Below, in pieces: positions 1-7,570 of a stretch of 14,200 bases of DNA. A program made the position numbers and the translations under genes. How positions within the stretch are numbered: the stretch's first letter is position 1; each line of letters opens with the position of its first letter. Origin of the DNA: CAZQAA01 sp964591255 (GTDB taxonomy: Bacteria > Desulfobacterota > DSM-4660 > Desulfatiglandales > Desulfatiglandaceae); the NCBI GenBank assembly GCA_964591255.1, contig CAZQAA010000003.1, positions 1-14,200 of the forward strand, in the 5' to 3' direction. The notes beneath the pieces were generated by a model, which was given only the letters and a program-made list of their open reading frames with translations, had not been told where the DNA came from and made no database searches.

Positions 1-2
1 AA

Positions 3-644
3 CAGCCCCTGGATCAAGTGGTATCACAAAGCATAGGGCTCGCATTTGTCGCCTATCCAAAGGCTCTCAGCCTTATGCCCTGTGGCACCCTCTTCGGGGC
101 AATATTTTTTCTGTGCCTGTCTGTCGCCGGGCTGTCGTCTTCCATCTCGATCGTGGAGGCCTTCACATCTGCCATTATCGACAAATTCGGATTCAACAGA
201 AAGCAAGTGGTTACAGCCGTATGTGTCATAGGGTTTGTGGGTTCCATAGTTTTCACATCTCAGGCAGGTATTCACTGGATAGACATATTGGACCACTTTA
301 TCACCCATTACGGTCTGGTAATAATAGGTATGCTTGAGTGTGTACTGGTGGGATGGTTGTTCAAGATCAAACTTCTCAGAAAACATATAAACAAAATCTC
401 CTCCATCAAACTCGGCATCTGGTGGGATATATTAATAAAATATTTTGTACCGCTTGTTCTGGGGATAATTCTGGTTGGAGATCTTTTCGATGAGTTCAGG
501 CAACCATATGGCGGTTATACCTGGACATCTCTTATCCTGATCGGCAGGGATTGGCTTCTTATCACCCTTATCGCGGCCTTCTGGATAGCCTCAAGACCCT
601 GGAAAACCCAAAACAATAATACCCCGAGCCGATCGGATATATAA
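3..644 (+). CDS. Sodium-dependent transporter, NSS/SNF (LeuT-like) family, C-terminal part
   Basis: This is the 3' portion of a neurotransmitter:sodium symporter family protein, an inner-membrane carrier that couples uptake of an amino acid or related solute to Na+. The frame is open from the window edge, so the true start lies upstream; the GTG at 18 is only an internal valine. About 213 residues remain. The segment reading GLAFVAYP near the start matches the family's TM7 region, and AGLSSSISIVEAF (roughly residues 42-54 of the fragment) aligns with TM8, where LeuT places its second sodium site (A351, T354, S355); small and hydroxyl residues are kept here. Further hydrophobic segments follow, and the tail is short and polar (RPWKTQNNN...). 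The substrate cannot be read from this part. The gene converges on the next gene, with only 33 bases between stop codons. Confidence 0.88.
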   Translation, partial: QPLDQVVSQSIGLAFVAYPKALSLMPCGTLFGAIFFLCLSVAGLSSSISIVEAFTSAIIDKFGFNRKQVVTAVCVIGFVGSIVFTSQAGIHWIDILDHFITHYGLVIIGMLECVLVGWLFKIKLLRKHINKISSIKLGIWWDILIKYFVPLVLGIILVGDLFDEFRQPYGGYTWTSLILIGRDWLLITLIAAFWIASRPWKTQNNNTPSRSDI

Positions 645-648
645 TAAT

Positions 649-682
649 GGTAAGGGTAGCTATGGTGACGTAAGCCCTTACC
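649..682. terminator. Inverted repeat between convergent genes, possible bidirectional terminator
   Basis: GGTAAGGG (649-656) and CCCTTACC (675-682) form a perfect 8-bp stem with an 18-nt loop. It lies just after the symporter stop and overlaps the stop codon of the minus-strand gene. There is no clean T-run on the plus side; on the minus strand the stem is followed by an AT-rich stretch (ATTATTATAT). The position suits a shared terminator, but the long loop and missing T-tract make this weak. Confidence 0.35.
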
Positions 683-1529
683 TGTACTTCCTTTCCAATG
701 TCTTAAATACTTCCCTCAAATGGATTTCTTCCTGGTCCGGCTGGTCTTTTACAATCTTCTTAGACAGATTGTTGCATACGGTGGTGCTTGGAATATTTTT
801 CAATAATGGAGTCTGCACATGAATATTGATTTTAAGTTCAAGCACAAAATATTTTTCTATGATGTCATCCCCTTTAGAATATGTGATTTCAAAAGGATAC
901 CAACCGGTACGAGTCTTCCTGTAATCATCAAAAGTCACCTTTACCATCACATCCTTACCGTCTTCCGAGATACAGTATGACAAAAAGAGAGGCAGAAAAT
1001 TTTCCTTTTCCACCAGAAGACTGGGGCTGTAAGGATCATTGTCTCCTATTCGGTATGCAATTATACCGTTAAAGCGAGTAAATGCCACAGACTCCACATT
1101 AACCCCTATACCTGCCAAGAAATCCATGATCGAATTCCCGTTACGCAAAATAAAGAGTTTGCGGAATATCACATCTCTTAAGTCTGCAAGCCCCGGGATA
1201 TCCCTGCTGATATTGCCAAGCTGACGGCTGGTCAATTCAACATGATATAAATCCGGGGTCTTGAGGACTATTTTTTCCTCAAACAGGTCTGTTACTTCCT
1301 GCTCATGAGAAATTGTTCCGGATTTTATGATGTGCACAGATTGGTCAATAACCATAGTCTGACACTTGAAAAAATTAGGGGCCATCAGTCCTGCAATCTG
1401 TTCAGCAGGCATTACATACGCCCCGGCTGCACAAGGGAAAAAAGAGAAAAGAAGGGAAAACAAGAAAAAAATTCTGAAATGTTCGCCAGATCGTTCTCTA
1501 AATGTTACTATTATTAAGCGACCATCCAT
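678..1529 (-). CDS. Secreted LolA-like protein (outer membrane lipoprotein-sorting protein family)
   Basis: This is a 283-residue protein that probably acts in the periplasm. Residues about 19-37 form a hydrophobic, phenylalanine-rich export signal ending near AAGA; the stretch before it is long for a signal peptide. The body resembles LolA/LolB-fold sorting-like proteins common in Deltaproteobacteria: a strand-rich pattern with VESVAFTRFNGIIAYRIG in the middle, then an FLPLFLSY segment and the GWYPFEITYS strand, which correspond to the usual 'carrier value, fixed coefficient, derived slope' region of that family. LolA-fold proteins carry lipids or lipoproteins between membranes; whether this one does is not shown. 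The start is supported by GAGGA about 6 bases upstream of the ATG, lying over the 3' end of plsC. It is the last gene of the cvpA-mazG-plsC operon. The family call rests on motif memory, not on a search. Confidence 0.55.
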   Translation of the reverse strand: MDGRLIIVTFRERSGEHFRIFFLFSLLFSFFPCAAGAYVMPAEQIAGLMAPNFFKCQTMVIDQSVHIIKSGTISHEQEVTDLFEEKIVLKTPDLYHVELTSRQLGNISRDIPGLADLRDVIFRKLFILRNGNSIMDFLAGIGVNVESVAFTRFNGIIAYRIGDNDPYSPSLLVEKENFLPLFLSYCISEDGKDVMVKVTFDDYRKTRTGWYPFEITYSKGDDIIEKYFVLELKINIHVQTPLLKNIPSTTVCNNLSKKIVKDQPDQEEIHLREVFKTLERKYR

Positions 1530-1544
1530 TAGATTTCCTCTTTT

Positions 1545-2255
1545 TCAATCACAAAGCCGACAATTAAGCATGGCATCCCTTACCTGCTTCATAAGTTTGG
1601 GAATATCTTTCTTTTTGCATCCCTTAACCTGAATCGGACTGCCGATATAAAGCTTATACATTCCCTTATTATTGATCCTGAGACTCCCCTTCGGGACGAT
1701 ACGATTAGTACCATGGATATATACCGGTACAATATCACAACCTGACTTGACCGCCAGATGAAAGCCTCCCTTCTTAAATGCCTGAAGTCTGCCATCCGGG
1801 CTGCGGGTCCCTTCGGGAAATATAAGCACAGATGTCCCATTTTTTATTTTTTCTGCTGCCCTGTTCATACTCTGGATAGCCTTTTTTGGGTCTTTCCTTT
1901 CAATCCCTATATGTCCTGACCTCCTCATAGCAGGACCAAGCAGGAATATCTTCATTAGTTCCTGTTTCATAATAAATTTGAAGCCAACGGGAATATTTGC
2001 AAGCAATACAAATATATCAAAATAGCTTTGGTGATTGCTCATGAAAATATAAGGCTTACCGGTCTGTAGATTATCCAGGCCGGTCACACGGCCTTTAACC
2101 CCGCTTACCCATAAAATCACCTTGGCCCAGGGCCTGGTGACAAAAAAATGAAACGTGTTGTCACCAATGTCAAACGATGTAATAATAAAGTCCCACAAAC
2201 AAAATATGACGGTATGAATTACCAGAAATATATTAAAAAAAAATGACCTGATCAT
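1545..2255 (-). CDS. plsC: 1-acyl-sn-glycerol-3-phosphate acyltransferase (PlsC)
   Basis: This enzyme adds the second acyl chain to lysophosphatidic acid, giving phosphatidic acid at the inner membrane. All hallmark blocks of the PlsC/LPLAT family are present. They are the catalytic HxxxxD in NHQSYFD (about residues 74-80), GHIGIER (block II, about 114-120), FPEGTRS (block III, glycerol-3-phosphate binding, about 146-152) and a VPVYIHG block IV. An N-terminal hydrophobic helix (about residues 5-30) anchors it. At about 236 residues it has normal length. A TTG directly precedes the ATG; I chose the ATG because AGGG lies 7 bases before it. The gene starts 15 bases after the mazG stop and ends 15 bases before the LolA-like gene, so it is inside one operon. 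The lysine-rich C-terminus (KGCKKKD) is compatible with membrane surface binding. Confidence 0.93.
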   Translation of the reverse strand: MIRSFFFNIFLVIHTVIFCLWDFIITSFDIGDNTFHFFVTRPWAKVILWVSGVKGRVTGLDNLQTGKPYIFMSNHQSYFDIFVLLANIPVGFKFIMKQELMKIFLLGPAMRRSGHIGIERKDPKKAIQSMNRAAEKIKNGTSVLIFPEGTRSPDGRLQAFKKGGFHLAVKSGCDIVPVYIHGTNRIVPKGSLRINNKGMYKLYIGSPIQVKGCKKKDIPKLMKQVRDAMLNCRLCD

Positions 2256-2270
2256 CAAAAAACCCTGTCC

Positions 2271-3074
2271 TTAACTGACTGTTTTTCTGTTTTTAATCCT
2301 TTCCCATGCCTTGTCCATTTCTTCCATGGTGGCATTTTCAAGCCTTATCCCCTTTTCATGCAGTTCTTTTTCCATTTTCTGAAATCTATCAACAAATTTT
2401 TGATTGGCAAGCCTTAACAAATCCTCTGCGTTAAAACCCCAGTGCCGTGCCAGATTCACGAGACTGAAAAGGATATCTCCAATCTCCTCACCCACCCCGG
2501 CGGCATTCTCCCCGTCAATTACCTCTCCTAGCTCATCAAATTCCTCCTGCACCTTTTCCCATACACCATCCTTGGTTTCCCAGTCAAAATTCGCCCTTGC
2601 AGCCCGTTCACTCAATCTATGGGCCCTTAAAAGGGCAGGAAGATTCAAGGGAACACTCGTCAGGATATCGATGGCTTTTCCAGAAAGCCCCTTCTCCTGT
2701 CTCTTTATCCTTACCCAGTTGGCAGCCACGTCCTCGGGACCGTTTACCTCTGTCTCTCCAAACACATGGGGATGTCTGCGGATCATTTTTTCCGTAATCT
2801 TTTCAGTAACTTCAAGGATATCAAACTCGCCCCTTTCTTCCGCCAGCCTGGTCAAAAAAAGGATCTGGAACAACAAATCACCTAGTTCCATGCACACGTC
2901 CTCGGGAGATGACCTCTCAACTGCCTCGATCACCTCGTATGCCTCTTCAAGCAGGTATACCTTTATAGTTGAGTCTGTCTGTTCGGCATCCCATGGGCAC
3001 CCATTTGGGCCCCTTAACCGTTTCACAAGCTCAACAAGTCTGATAATAGCCCTGGACAGTTTATCTGGATCCAT
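2271..3074 (-). CDS. mazG: Nucleoside triphosphate pyrophosphohydrolase MazG
   Basis: MazG hydrolyses NTPs and dNTPs to the monophosphate and pyrophosphate in the cytoplasm, clearing damaged or non-canonical nucleotides. The 267-residue length matches the two-domain Escherichia coli type. Domain one has the family opening LRGPNGCPWDAEQT (about residues 20-33), the metal-binding EEAYE (43-47) and ELGD (63-66). Domain two has EEFDELGE (177-184) and EEIGD (196-200), then the NQKFVDRF tail. Both acidic metal sites look intact. The ATG overlaps the end of cvpA by 14 bases and has only a weak ribosome binding site (GGTAAAG directly before it), so its translation is probably coupled to cvpA. The stop lies 15 bases before plsC. 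Confidence 0.96.
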   Translation of the reverse strand: MDPDKLSRAIIRLVELVKRLRGPNGCPWDAEQTDSTIKVYLLEEAYEVIEAVERSSPEDVCMELGDLLFQILFLTRLAEERGEFDILEVTEKITEKMIRRHPHVFGETEVNGPEDVAANWVRIKRQEKGLSGKAIDILTSVPLNLPALLRAHRLSERAARANFDWETKDGVWEKVQEEFDELGEVIDGENAAGVGEEIGDILFSLVNLARHWGFNAEDLLRLANQKFVDRFQKMEKELHEKGIRLENATMEEMDKAWERIKNRKTVS

Positions 3075-3630
3075 CTTTACCAGTCAAATTCCGGACCTTT
3101 TTAGAGACAAGCTTTTCTATTTTGTCCGTTTCACCTGTAAACTTTCTCTTTAACTCCTGATAAAATCCAGGGGAAATCAGATTGACCATGGACTGATAAG
3201 ATTGAATGATCAAAGGTGTCAACCTTGATTTCGCAATAAGAGGAGTTTTTGAAGGGATAAAAAAGGTAAGCACTATAATTATAAGATAGATAAGAACAAT
3301 CCCTTTAAGAAAGGCCAGACCGGCGCCCAACCACCTGTCAAGACAGCCTATTGGTGTTTTTGCCGTCAGCATCTTGATAAGCCACCCTGTCAAATTGAAC
3401 AATATAAAGACAATTATAAAAATGGCCCCAAAGCTGATTAATGGAAGGAATTTTCCGGATGGAAAATATCCTTTAAGACAGGCAGTCATGTGCGGCTGAT
3501 ACAGATTGGCCATATAAATACCTAATATAATGCCGGCCAATGAAAAAATTTCCCTGAAAAAACCACGAAAAATTCCACGAATCAGGAAAACAAGCATTAT
3601 AGAAATTATGATCCAGTCCAGCAGATTCAT
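3061..3630 (-). CDS. cvpA: CvpA family inner membrane protein
   Basis: This small polytopic membrane protein is related to CvpA, named for its need in colicin V production; its general role is unclear. It has the family's N-terminal pattern MNLLDWIIISIML followed by RGIFRGFFREIFSLAG (an Arg/Phe-rich loop, then a glycine-ending helix). Three further hydrophobic segments lie at about residues 25-45, 60-85 and 105-130, followed by a charged C-terminal tail (KRKFTGETDKIEKLVSKK). An in-frame ATG 24 bases further upstream (3654) exists, but the family normally starts at the MN(L/W)LD pattern, and a promoter candidate overlaps the upstream start. It opens the operon cvpA-mazG-plsC-LolA-like and overlaps mazG by 14 bases. 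Length from this start is 189 residues, typical for the family. Confidence 0.85.
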   Translation of the reverse strand: MNLLDWIIISIMLVFLIRGIFRGFFREIFSLAGIILGIYMANLYQPHMTACLKGYFPSGKFLPLISFGAIFIIVFILFNLTGWLIKMLTAKTPIGCLDRWLGAGLAFLKGIVLIYLIIIVLTFFIPSKTPLIAKSRLTPLIIQSYQSMVNLISPGFYQELKRKFTGETDKIEKLVSKKVRNLTGKDGSR

Positions 3631-3638
3631 AATAAATA

Positions 3639-3668
3639 TTATTAGCAGACCCATCTATACCACGTCAA
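3639..3668 (-). promoter_or_regulatory. Candidate sigma-70 promoter for the cvpA operon
   Basis: On the minus strand TTGACG (3668-3663) and TAATAA (3644-3639) are separated by 18 bases, close to the -35/-10 consensus. Transcription would begin near 3632, one or two bases before the chosen cvpA ATG, so the message could be nearly leaderless; no Shine-Dalgarno sequence precedes that ATG. The alternative ATG at 3654 lies inside the promoter and could not be translated from it. This comes from consensus matching only. Confidence 0.35.
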
Positions 3669-3824
3669 GGTACCATATCAATTTAGAGAAAGTACAATAG
3701 GGGAGAAATGGCTAGTGGGACAGCTCCAAAACAGATAAAAGAGGATGACAGCATACGGAAATCATAATATCAAAAAGAGGAATTCCGGTCTTTTATAAAT
3801 ACATAAACAAAAAGGAGGAAAAAG

Positions 3825-4301
3825 ATGAGAAAATTGCTTGTTTTGGTATTATGTGTATCTGTTGCTGTGCTACTCTTTGCCGGGCCTGTCATGGCAGGAC
3901 GGGCCAAGGATAATTGCGGCTGTGGCCTAGGTACCGTGCTTTGGGGAGATAAGGCCGATAACAGTATCCTGTCCCAATCGATGCAGGCTACCACTAATGG
4001 AACATTTGGCAATCAGACTTTTGGTATAACATCCGGCACCTCTGAATGCGACCAGCCTCCTAAATGGGCGGCAAAAAAAAGATTGCTGGAATTTGTGAAC
4101 AACAACATGGACAGTCTTGCAAAGGATATTGCTGTTGGACAAGGCGAATCCCTTGAAACCCTGGCCGAACTGATGGAAATTCCCGGCGCAGATCGTAACG
4201 AGTTCTACGGCAAACTCCAAAGTAACTTCGATTATATATTTGCCACAGGAAAAGAGGAACCGGCCACAATACTGGACAGGATCGTTACCGCATCAAGTTG
4301 A
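3825..4301 (+). CDS. Secreted DUF3015 family protein
   Basis: This is a 158-residue exported protein of unknown function. A textbook signal peptide (MRKLLVLVLC... to about residue 24, ending PVMA) is followed by a short mature protein. The family signature is clear: CGCG at 31-34, the block TNGTFGNQTFGITSGTSEC (57-75), FVNNNMDSLAKDIAVGQGESLETLAELM (90-117). Cys31, Cys33 and Cys75 could form disulphides in the periplasm. Translation should be strong: AAAGGAGG (3811-3818) sits 6 bases before the ATG. The 170 bases upstream separate it from the divergent cvpA operon; CATAAT (3763-3768) and TATAAA (3794-3799) there could serve as -10 elements, but no convincing -35 accompanies them. Its TGA is overlapped by the start of the DUF4105 gene, a pairing that I recall being common for these two families. 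Confidence 0.85.
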   Translation: MRKLLVLVLCVSVAVLLFAGPVMAGRAKDNCGCGLGTVLWGDKADNSILSQSMQATTNGTFGNQTFGITSGTSECDQPPKWAAKKRLLEFVNNNMDSLAKDIAVGQGESLETLAELMEIPGADRNEFYGKLQSNFDYIFATGKEEPATILDRIVTASS

Positions 4302-6244
4302 TATCTCAATCCGGTTACAAGGATCGTAAAAAAACGGAAAAAGGCCCATTTGCCAAAGGCAGGCATTGGGCCTTTCTTCTTCTGTTGCTCCTTTCCATAT
4401 GCTTGTTCCCGGTCCATGATATAAATGCGGAAGATTCATATCTCAACCAACTGATTCTTACTGCCAAGGAAAAACACCTTGCCCAGAAACGATATTGGCA
4501 AATATTACTTCATTACAAACCATCCCTTCATGGTGTTACAAGCCTTATTGATGATCCGGTTTTTTTTCTGGCCAAAGACGGCAAACATAACCCTGAAAAT
4601 GAGCTGGTCGCCACATTAAAGGCCTTTTTTCAGCCGGTAAAGGCAGATATGGAACATCCCCGTTGCAGATTTGTTGCGAGGTATGAATGGCTTAAAGAGC
4701 AGCTTCATATAAATGAAAAATATCTTCCTTCCCCTCCTTGCAGAAAATTCCACAGGATCTTTGAGAAGGTACAGCCCCGTTCTGCTGTTATGATCTTCCC
4801 CTGTAGTCATATCAACAGTCCAGCCTCCATGTTCGGCCACACCTTGATCAACATTGAGGGCCCTTTCAAAAGTAAATTATTATCATATGCTGTCAATTAT
4901 TCTGCAATCACGGACGAGACTAACGGACTAAGTTATGCCTTTAAGGGGATATTCGGACTCTACAAGGGATATTTTTCCGTTCTCCCCTATTACCAAAAAA
5001 TAAGGGAATATAATGATCTCGAAAGAAGGGACATATGGGAATATGAACTGAATCTGGATCAGGATGAGGTACGCCGTATGTTCTATCACATATGGGAATT
5101 GCAGGACATCTATTCAGACTACTTCTTCTTTGGAGAAAACTGTTCATATAACATCCTCTTTCTCTTAGAAGCAGCACGCCCTTCCCTTAATCTAACCGAT
5201 CAGTGTCGACCCTGGGTCATCCCTGTAGACACCATAAGGGTTGTTAAAACAAACAATCTCGTAAAACATGCGTACTATCGTCCTTCTAAAGCCACAAGAA
5301 TAAAGCATATAGTCTCCATGATGCCTGCGTATGAACAGAAAATCGCTAAGAAAATTATAAACAATGAATTAAATCCCGCAGAGCTGTCTGAACATGGCCT
5401 GGATATTTCCGGACAAAAAAGGGTTCTGGATCTTGCCATAGAGATCATAGAATATCGATATCTCAAGAAAAAGCTTACCCGTGATGAGTATCGAACCAGA
5501 TATCTTTCACTCCTTAAGGCTCGGAGCAAGCTGGGGCCTCCAACTAAGGGAGAAAAAGGTATTCCTGTCCCTGTAAGTCCTGACTTAGGTCATGGATCCA
5601 ATCGTTTAGATATGGGAATTGGGAGTATATCCCACGATTTTTTCTATGAACTTAATATTCGCCCTGCATATCACTGCTTGATGGATCCTGACGATGGATA
5701 TCTGACAGGTTCTCAGATAGAATTTGCCAATCTATGCCTGCGTCATTATCCAAATAAGCACCGTTTTGAACTGTATTCATTGGATCTGATAAATATTGTT
5801 TCTCTCTCTCCCCGTAACCGTTTCTTAAGGCCTATATCGTGGAAGGTAGAAACAGGTTTTTGCCAAAAAATGTTTGAAGATAAAGAAGAGCACATGGTTT
5901 ACAGGTTTAATCCAGGTGGAGGATTTGCTTATGAAAGTCCATTAGGATTGACCTATTTTATGCTGGAATCAGATTTTCAACTGGGAGGACATTTCCACAA
6001 CAATATCTGCCTGGGCTTTGGTGGATCTGCAGGAATCCTGAAAAAGGTCACAAAGCGATGGAAAGTCCATTTATGGAGCAGAAAGATCTATCATTATATT
6101 GATTCTCATCAAGTCTTGTCCATTCATCTGGATCAGGATATAAAGATCAATGCCGATAACAGTATAAATCTATATCTTTCACGGCACAAGGAATTTGGAA
6201 TATGTTACTCAGAGGTCAAGCTTAACTGGAGTCTTTTCTGGTAA
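4298..6244 (+). CDS. Exported DUF4105 (Lnb N-terminal periplasmic domain) protein
   Basis: This is a 648-residue envelope protein. A long basic n-region (to about residue 23) precedes a leucine-rich signal segment (24-38, ending near NAEDS). The DUF4105 core follows: PRCRFVARYEWL (121-132), INSPASMFGHTLINIEG (172-188) with His181, and the FFGENCSYNILFLLE block with Cys282. A His block followed by an NC/Cys block is the order seen in circularly permuted NlpC/P60 (papain-like) enzymes, so a thiol hydrolase or acyltransferase is possible but unproven. Residues from about 430 on look strand-rich and the chain ends in aromatic SLFW, as outer-membrane barrels often do. The start is TTG, overlapping the upstream stop as TTGA with no good Shine-Dalgarno sequence, so translation is probably by coupling; no ATG occurs in frame until about residue 118. 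It is paired with the DUF3015 gene. Confidence 0.82.
   Translation: MISQSGYKDRKKTEKGPFAKGRHWAFLLLLLLSICLFPVHDINAEDSYLNQLILTAKEKHLAQKRYWQILLHYKPSLHGVTSLIDDPVFFLAKDGKHNPENELVATLKAFFQPVKADMEHPRCRFVARYEWLKEQLHINEKYLPSPPCRKFHRIFEKVQPRSAVMIFPCSHINSPASMFGHTLINIEGPFKSKLLSYAVNYSAITDETNGLSYAFKGIFGLYKGYFSVLPYYQKIREYNDLERRDIWEYELNLDQDEVRRMFYHIWELQDIYSDYFFFGENCSYNILFLLEAARPSLNLTDQCRPWVIPVDTIRVVKTNNLVKHAYYRPSKATRIKHIVSMMPAYEQKIAKKIINNELNPAELSEHGLDISGQKRVLDLAIEIIEYRYLKKKLTRDEYRTRYLSLLKARSKLGPPTKGEKGIPVPVSPDLGHGSNRLDMGIGSISHDFFYELNIRPAYHCLMDPDDGYLTGSQIEFANLCLRHYPNKHRFELYSLDLINIVSLSPRNRFLRPISWKVETGFCQKMFEDKEEHMVYRFNPGGGFAYESPLGLTYFMLESDFQLGGHFHNNICLGFGGSAGILKKVTKRWKVHLWSRKIYHYIDSHQVLSIHLDQDIKINADNSINLYLSRHKEFGICYSEVKLNWSLFW
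4340..4375 (+). terminator. Terminator-like hairpin inside the start of the DUF4105 gene
   Basis: AAAGGCCCA (4340-4348) and TGGGCCTTT (4367-4375) form a perfect 9-bp GC-rich stem. Inside the loop TGCC (4351-4354) and GGCA (4358-4361) form a second small stem. The tail is CTTCTTCTG, T-rich but broken by C. It begins 39 bases after the DUF3015 stop, the usual place for an intrinsic terminator, yet it lies in codons 15-26 of the next gene. It may cut expression of the second gene relative to the first. Confidence 0.45.
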
Positions 6245-6434
6245 AATCACAGGCAGGGCTCTTATCTGATTTAACCGGCCTATTGTATGAAGAGTCCAGT
6301 TGTGCTATGAAAAACGCACTCGCGGTTCACGCTTGGAATCAAAATATCGGACCCCTGAACTCGGAACATGGTTCATTTTTTATTATAGGGTTTTTATTCT
6401 CTGGAAGAAAAGATTAAAGGAGATGATGGAGGAT

Positions 6435-7502
6435 ATGACATTCAAAGTAATCAGGGCAAACCCCCTTCAGCCCAAACCATCTGACGAATCAAGATTAGGC
6501 TTTGGAGATATTTTTACAGACCATATGTTCATGATGGAATACAAATCGGGAAAAGGTTGGTTTAATGCACATATAAGACCGTATAGTAATATCTCGCTCG
6601 ACCCTGCTGCCATGGTGATCCACTATGCACAAGAGATATTTGAAGGGCTCAAGGCATATCGGGGAAAAGGGGGTGGAATTTATCTTTTCCGGGCCAGAGA
6701 TAATTTCAAGAGACTTAACCGTTCTGCCAAACGGATGTGTATGCCCGAAGTAAATATAGAGATGGCCATGGAGGGGATGAAAGAGCTTGTTCTCCTTGAC
6801 AAAGACTGGATCCCCAAGAGCAGTGGGACCTCACTTTATATCAGACCCACCATGTTTGCTACCGAACCGCATTTGGGCGTAAGGCCTTCAAACACCTATA
6901 TTTTCTTCATTATTATCGGCCCGGTGGGGGCCTATTACAAGGAGGGCCTTAATCCGGTAAAAATTTATGTGGAAGATTTCTATGTGCGGGCCGCCCCTGG
7001 CGGAACCGGCGAAGTCAAGACAGGGGGTAATTATGCCGCCAGCCTGCTCTCTGCTGAAAAGGCAAAGGCGAAAGGTTTTACACAAGTATTATGGCTGGAT
7101 GCCATTGAACATAAATACATTGAAGAAGTGGGAACTATGAATGTGTTCTTTGTGATAGATGATGAATTGATCGCCATCCCCCTTACAGGTAGTATCCTGC
7201 CAGGCCTTACAAGGGACTCTGTAATACGAATTGCCCGGGATTGGGGCATAAAGGTAAATGAGAGGCGTATTTCTATTGATGAGGTTATTGAGACAGCCAA
7301 AAACGGGAGGTTAAAAGAGGTGTTTGGCACAGGTACAGCGGCGGTTATTTCCCCTGTGGGTCAGATCACTTATAAGTGTGAAGACCATATTGTTGCAGGT
7401 GGAAAAATGGGTGAGCTTTCGCAGAGACTCTATAAAGAGATCGTTGGCATCCAATATGGAGAAAGGCCTGATCCGTATGGATGGATAGAACGTATCCATT
7501 AG
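6435..7502 (+). CDS. ilvE: Branched-chain amino acid aminotransferase (group II IlvE)
   Basis: This cytoplasmic PLP enzyme interconverts leucine, isoleucine and valine with their 2-keto acids, using glutamate/2-oxoglutarate. It belongs to the longer BCAT group: KPSDESRLGFGDIFTDHMF near the N-terminus, FEGLKAYR, the PLP-lysine block GTGEVKTGGNYAAS (Lys about 195), YIEEVGTMNVFFV, and GTGTAAVISPVG near the end. I took the ATG at 6435 (355 residues) because family members begin about 14 residues before KPSDE. ATGs at 6423 and 6426 are also possible, and AAAGGAG (6416-6422) fits none ideally. The open frame back to 6300 looks non-coding. The 190 bases before the gene hold an 8-bp stem with one G-U pair (6256-6263/6290-6297) and T-runs near 6375-6395, but no convincing promoter. 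mtnA follows after 68 bases on the same strand. Confidence 0.94.
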   Translation: MTFKVIRANPLQPKPSDESRLGFGDIFTDHMFMMEYKSGKGWFNAHIRPYSNISLDPAAMVIHYAQEIFEGLKAYRGKGGGIYLFRARDNFKRLNRSAKRMCMPEVNIEMAMEGMKELVLLDKDWIPKSSGTSLYIRPTMFATEPHLGVRPSNTYIFFIIIGPVGAYYKEGLNPVKIYVEDFYVRAAPGGTGEVKTGGNYAASLLSAEKAKAKGFTQVLWLDAIEHKYIEEVGTMNVFFVIDDELIAIPLTGSILPGLTRDSVIRIARDWGIKVNERRISIDEVIETAKNGRLKEVFGTGTAAVISPVGQITYKCEDHIVAGGKMGELSQRLYKEIVGIQYGERPDPYGWIERIH

Positions 7503-7570
7503 CAAAACGTATTGAATCTGTTAGTAAATATGATTGCGTCAGATTTGCCGGAACACCATGGAGGTATTGA

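Noticed and set aside
2404..3153. 249-codon open frame on + opposite mazG and the end of cvpA
   Set aside because: It is the antisense shadow of a convincing mazG; its translation is serine-rich with no recognisable domain and no ribosome site.
6300..6434. 45-codon N-terminal extension of ilvE
   Set aside because: The residues are unlike any aminotransferase N-terminus, have no ribosome site, and the family begins near the ATG at 6435.
6245..6434. Riboswitch, T-box or attenuator before ilvE
   Set aside because: Only a loose 8-bp stem with a G-U pair and some T-runs are visible; no T-box motif, leader peptide rich in branched-chain codons, or terminator was found.
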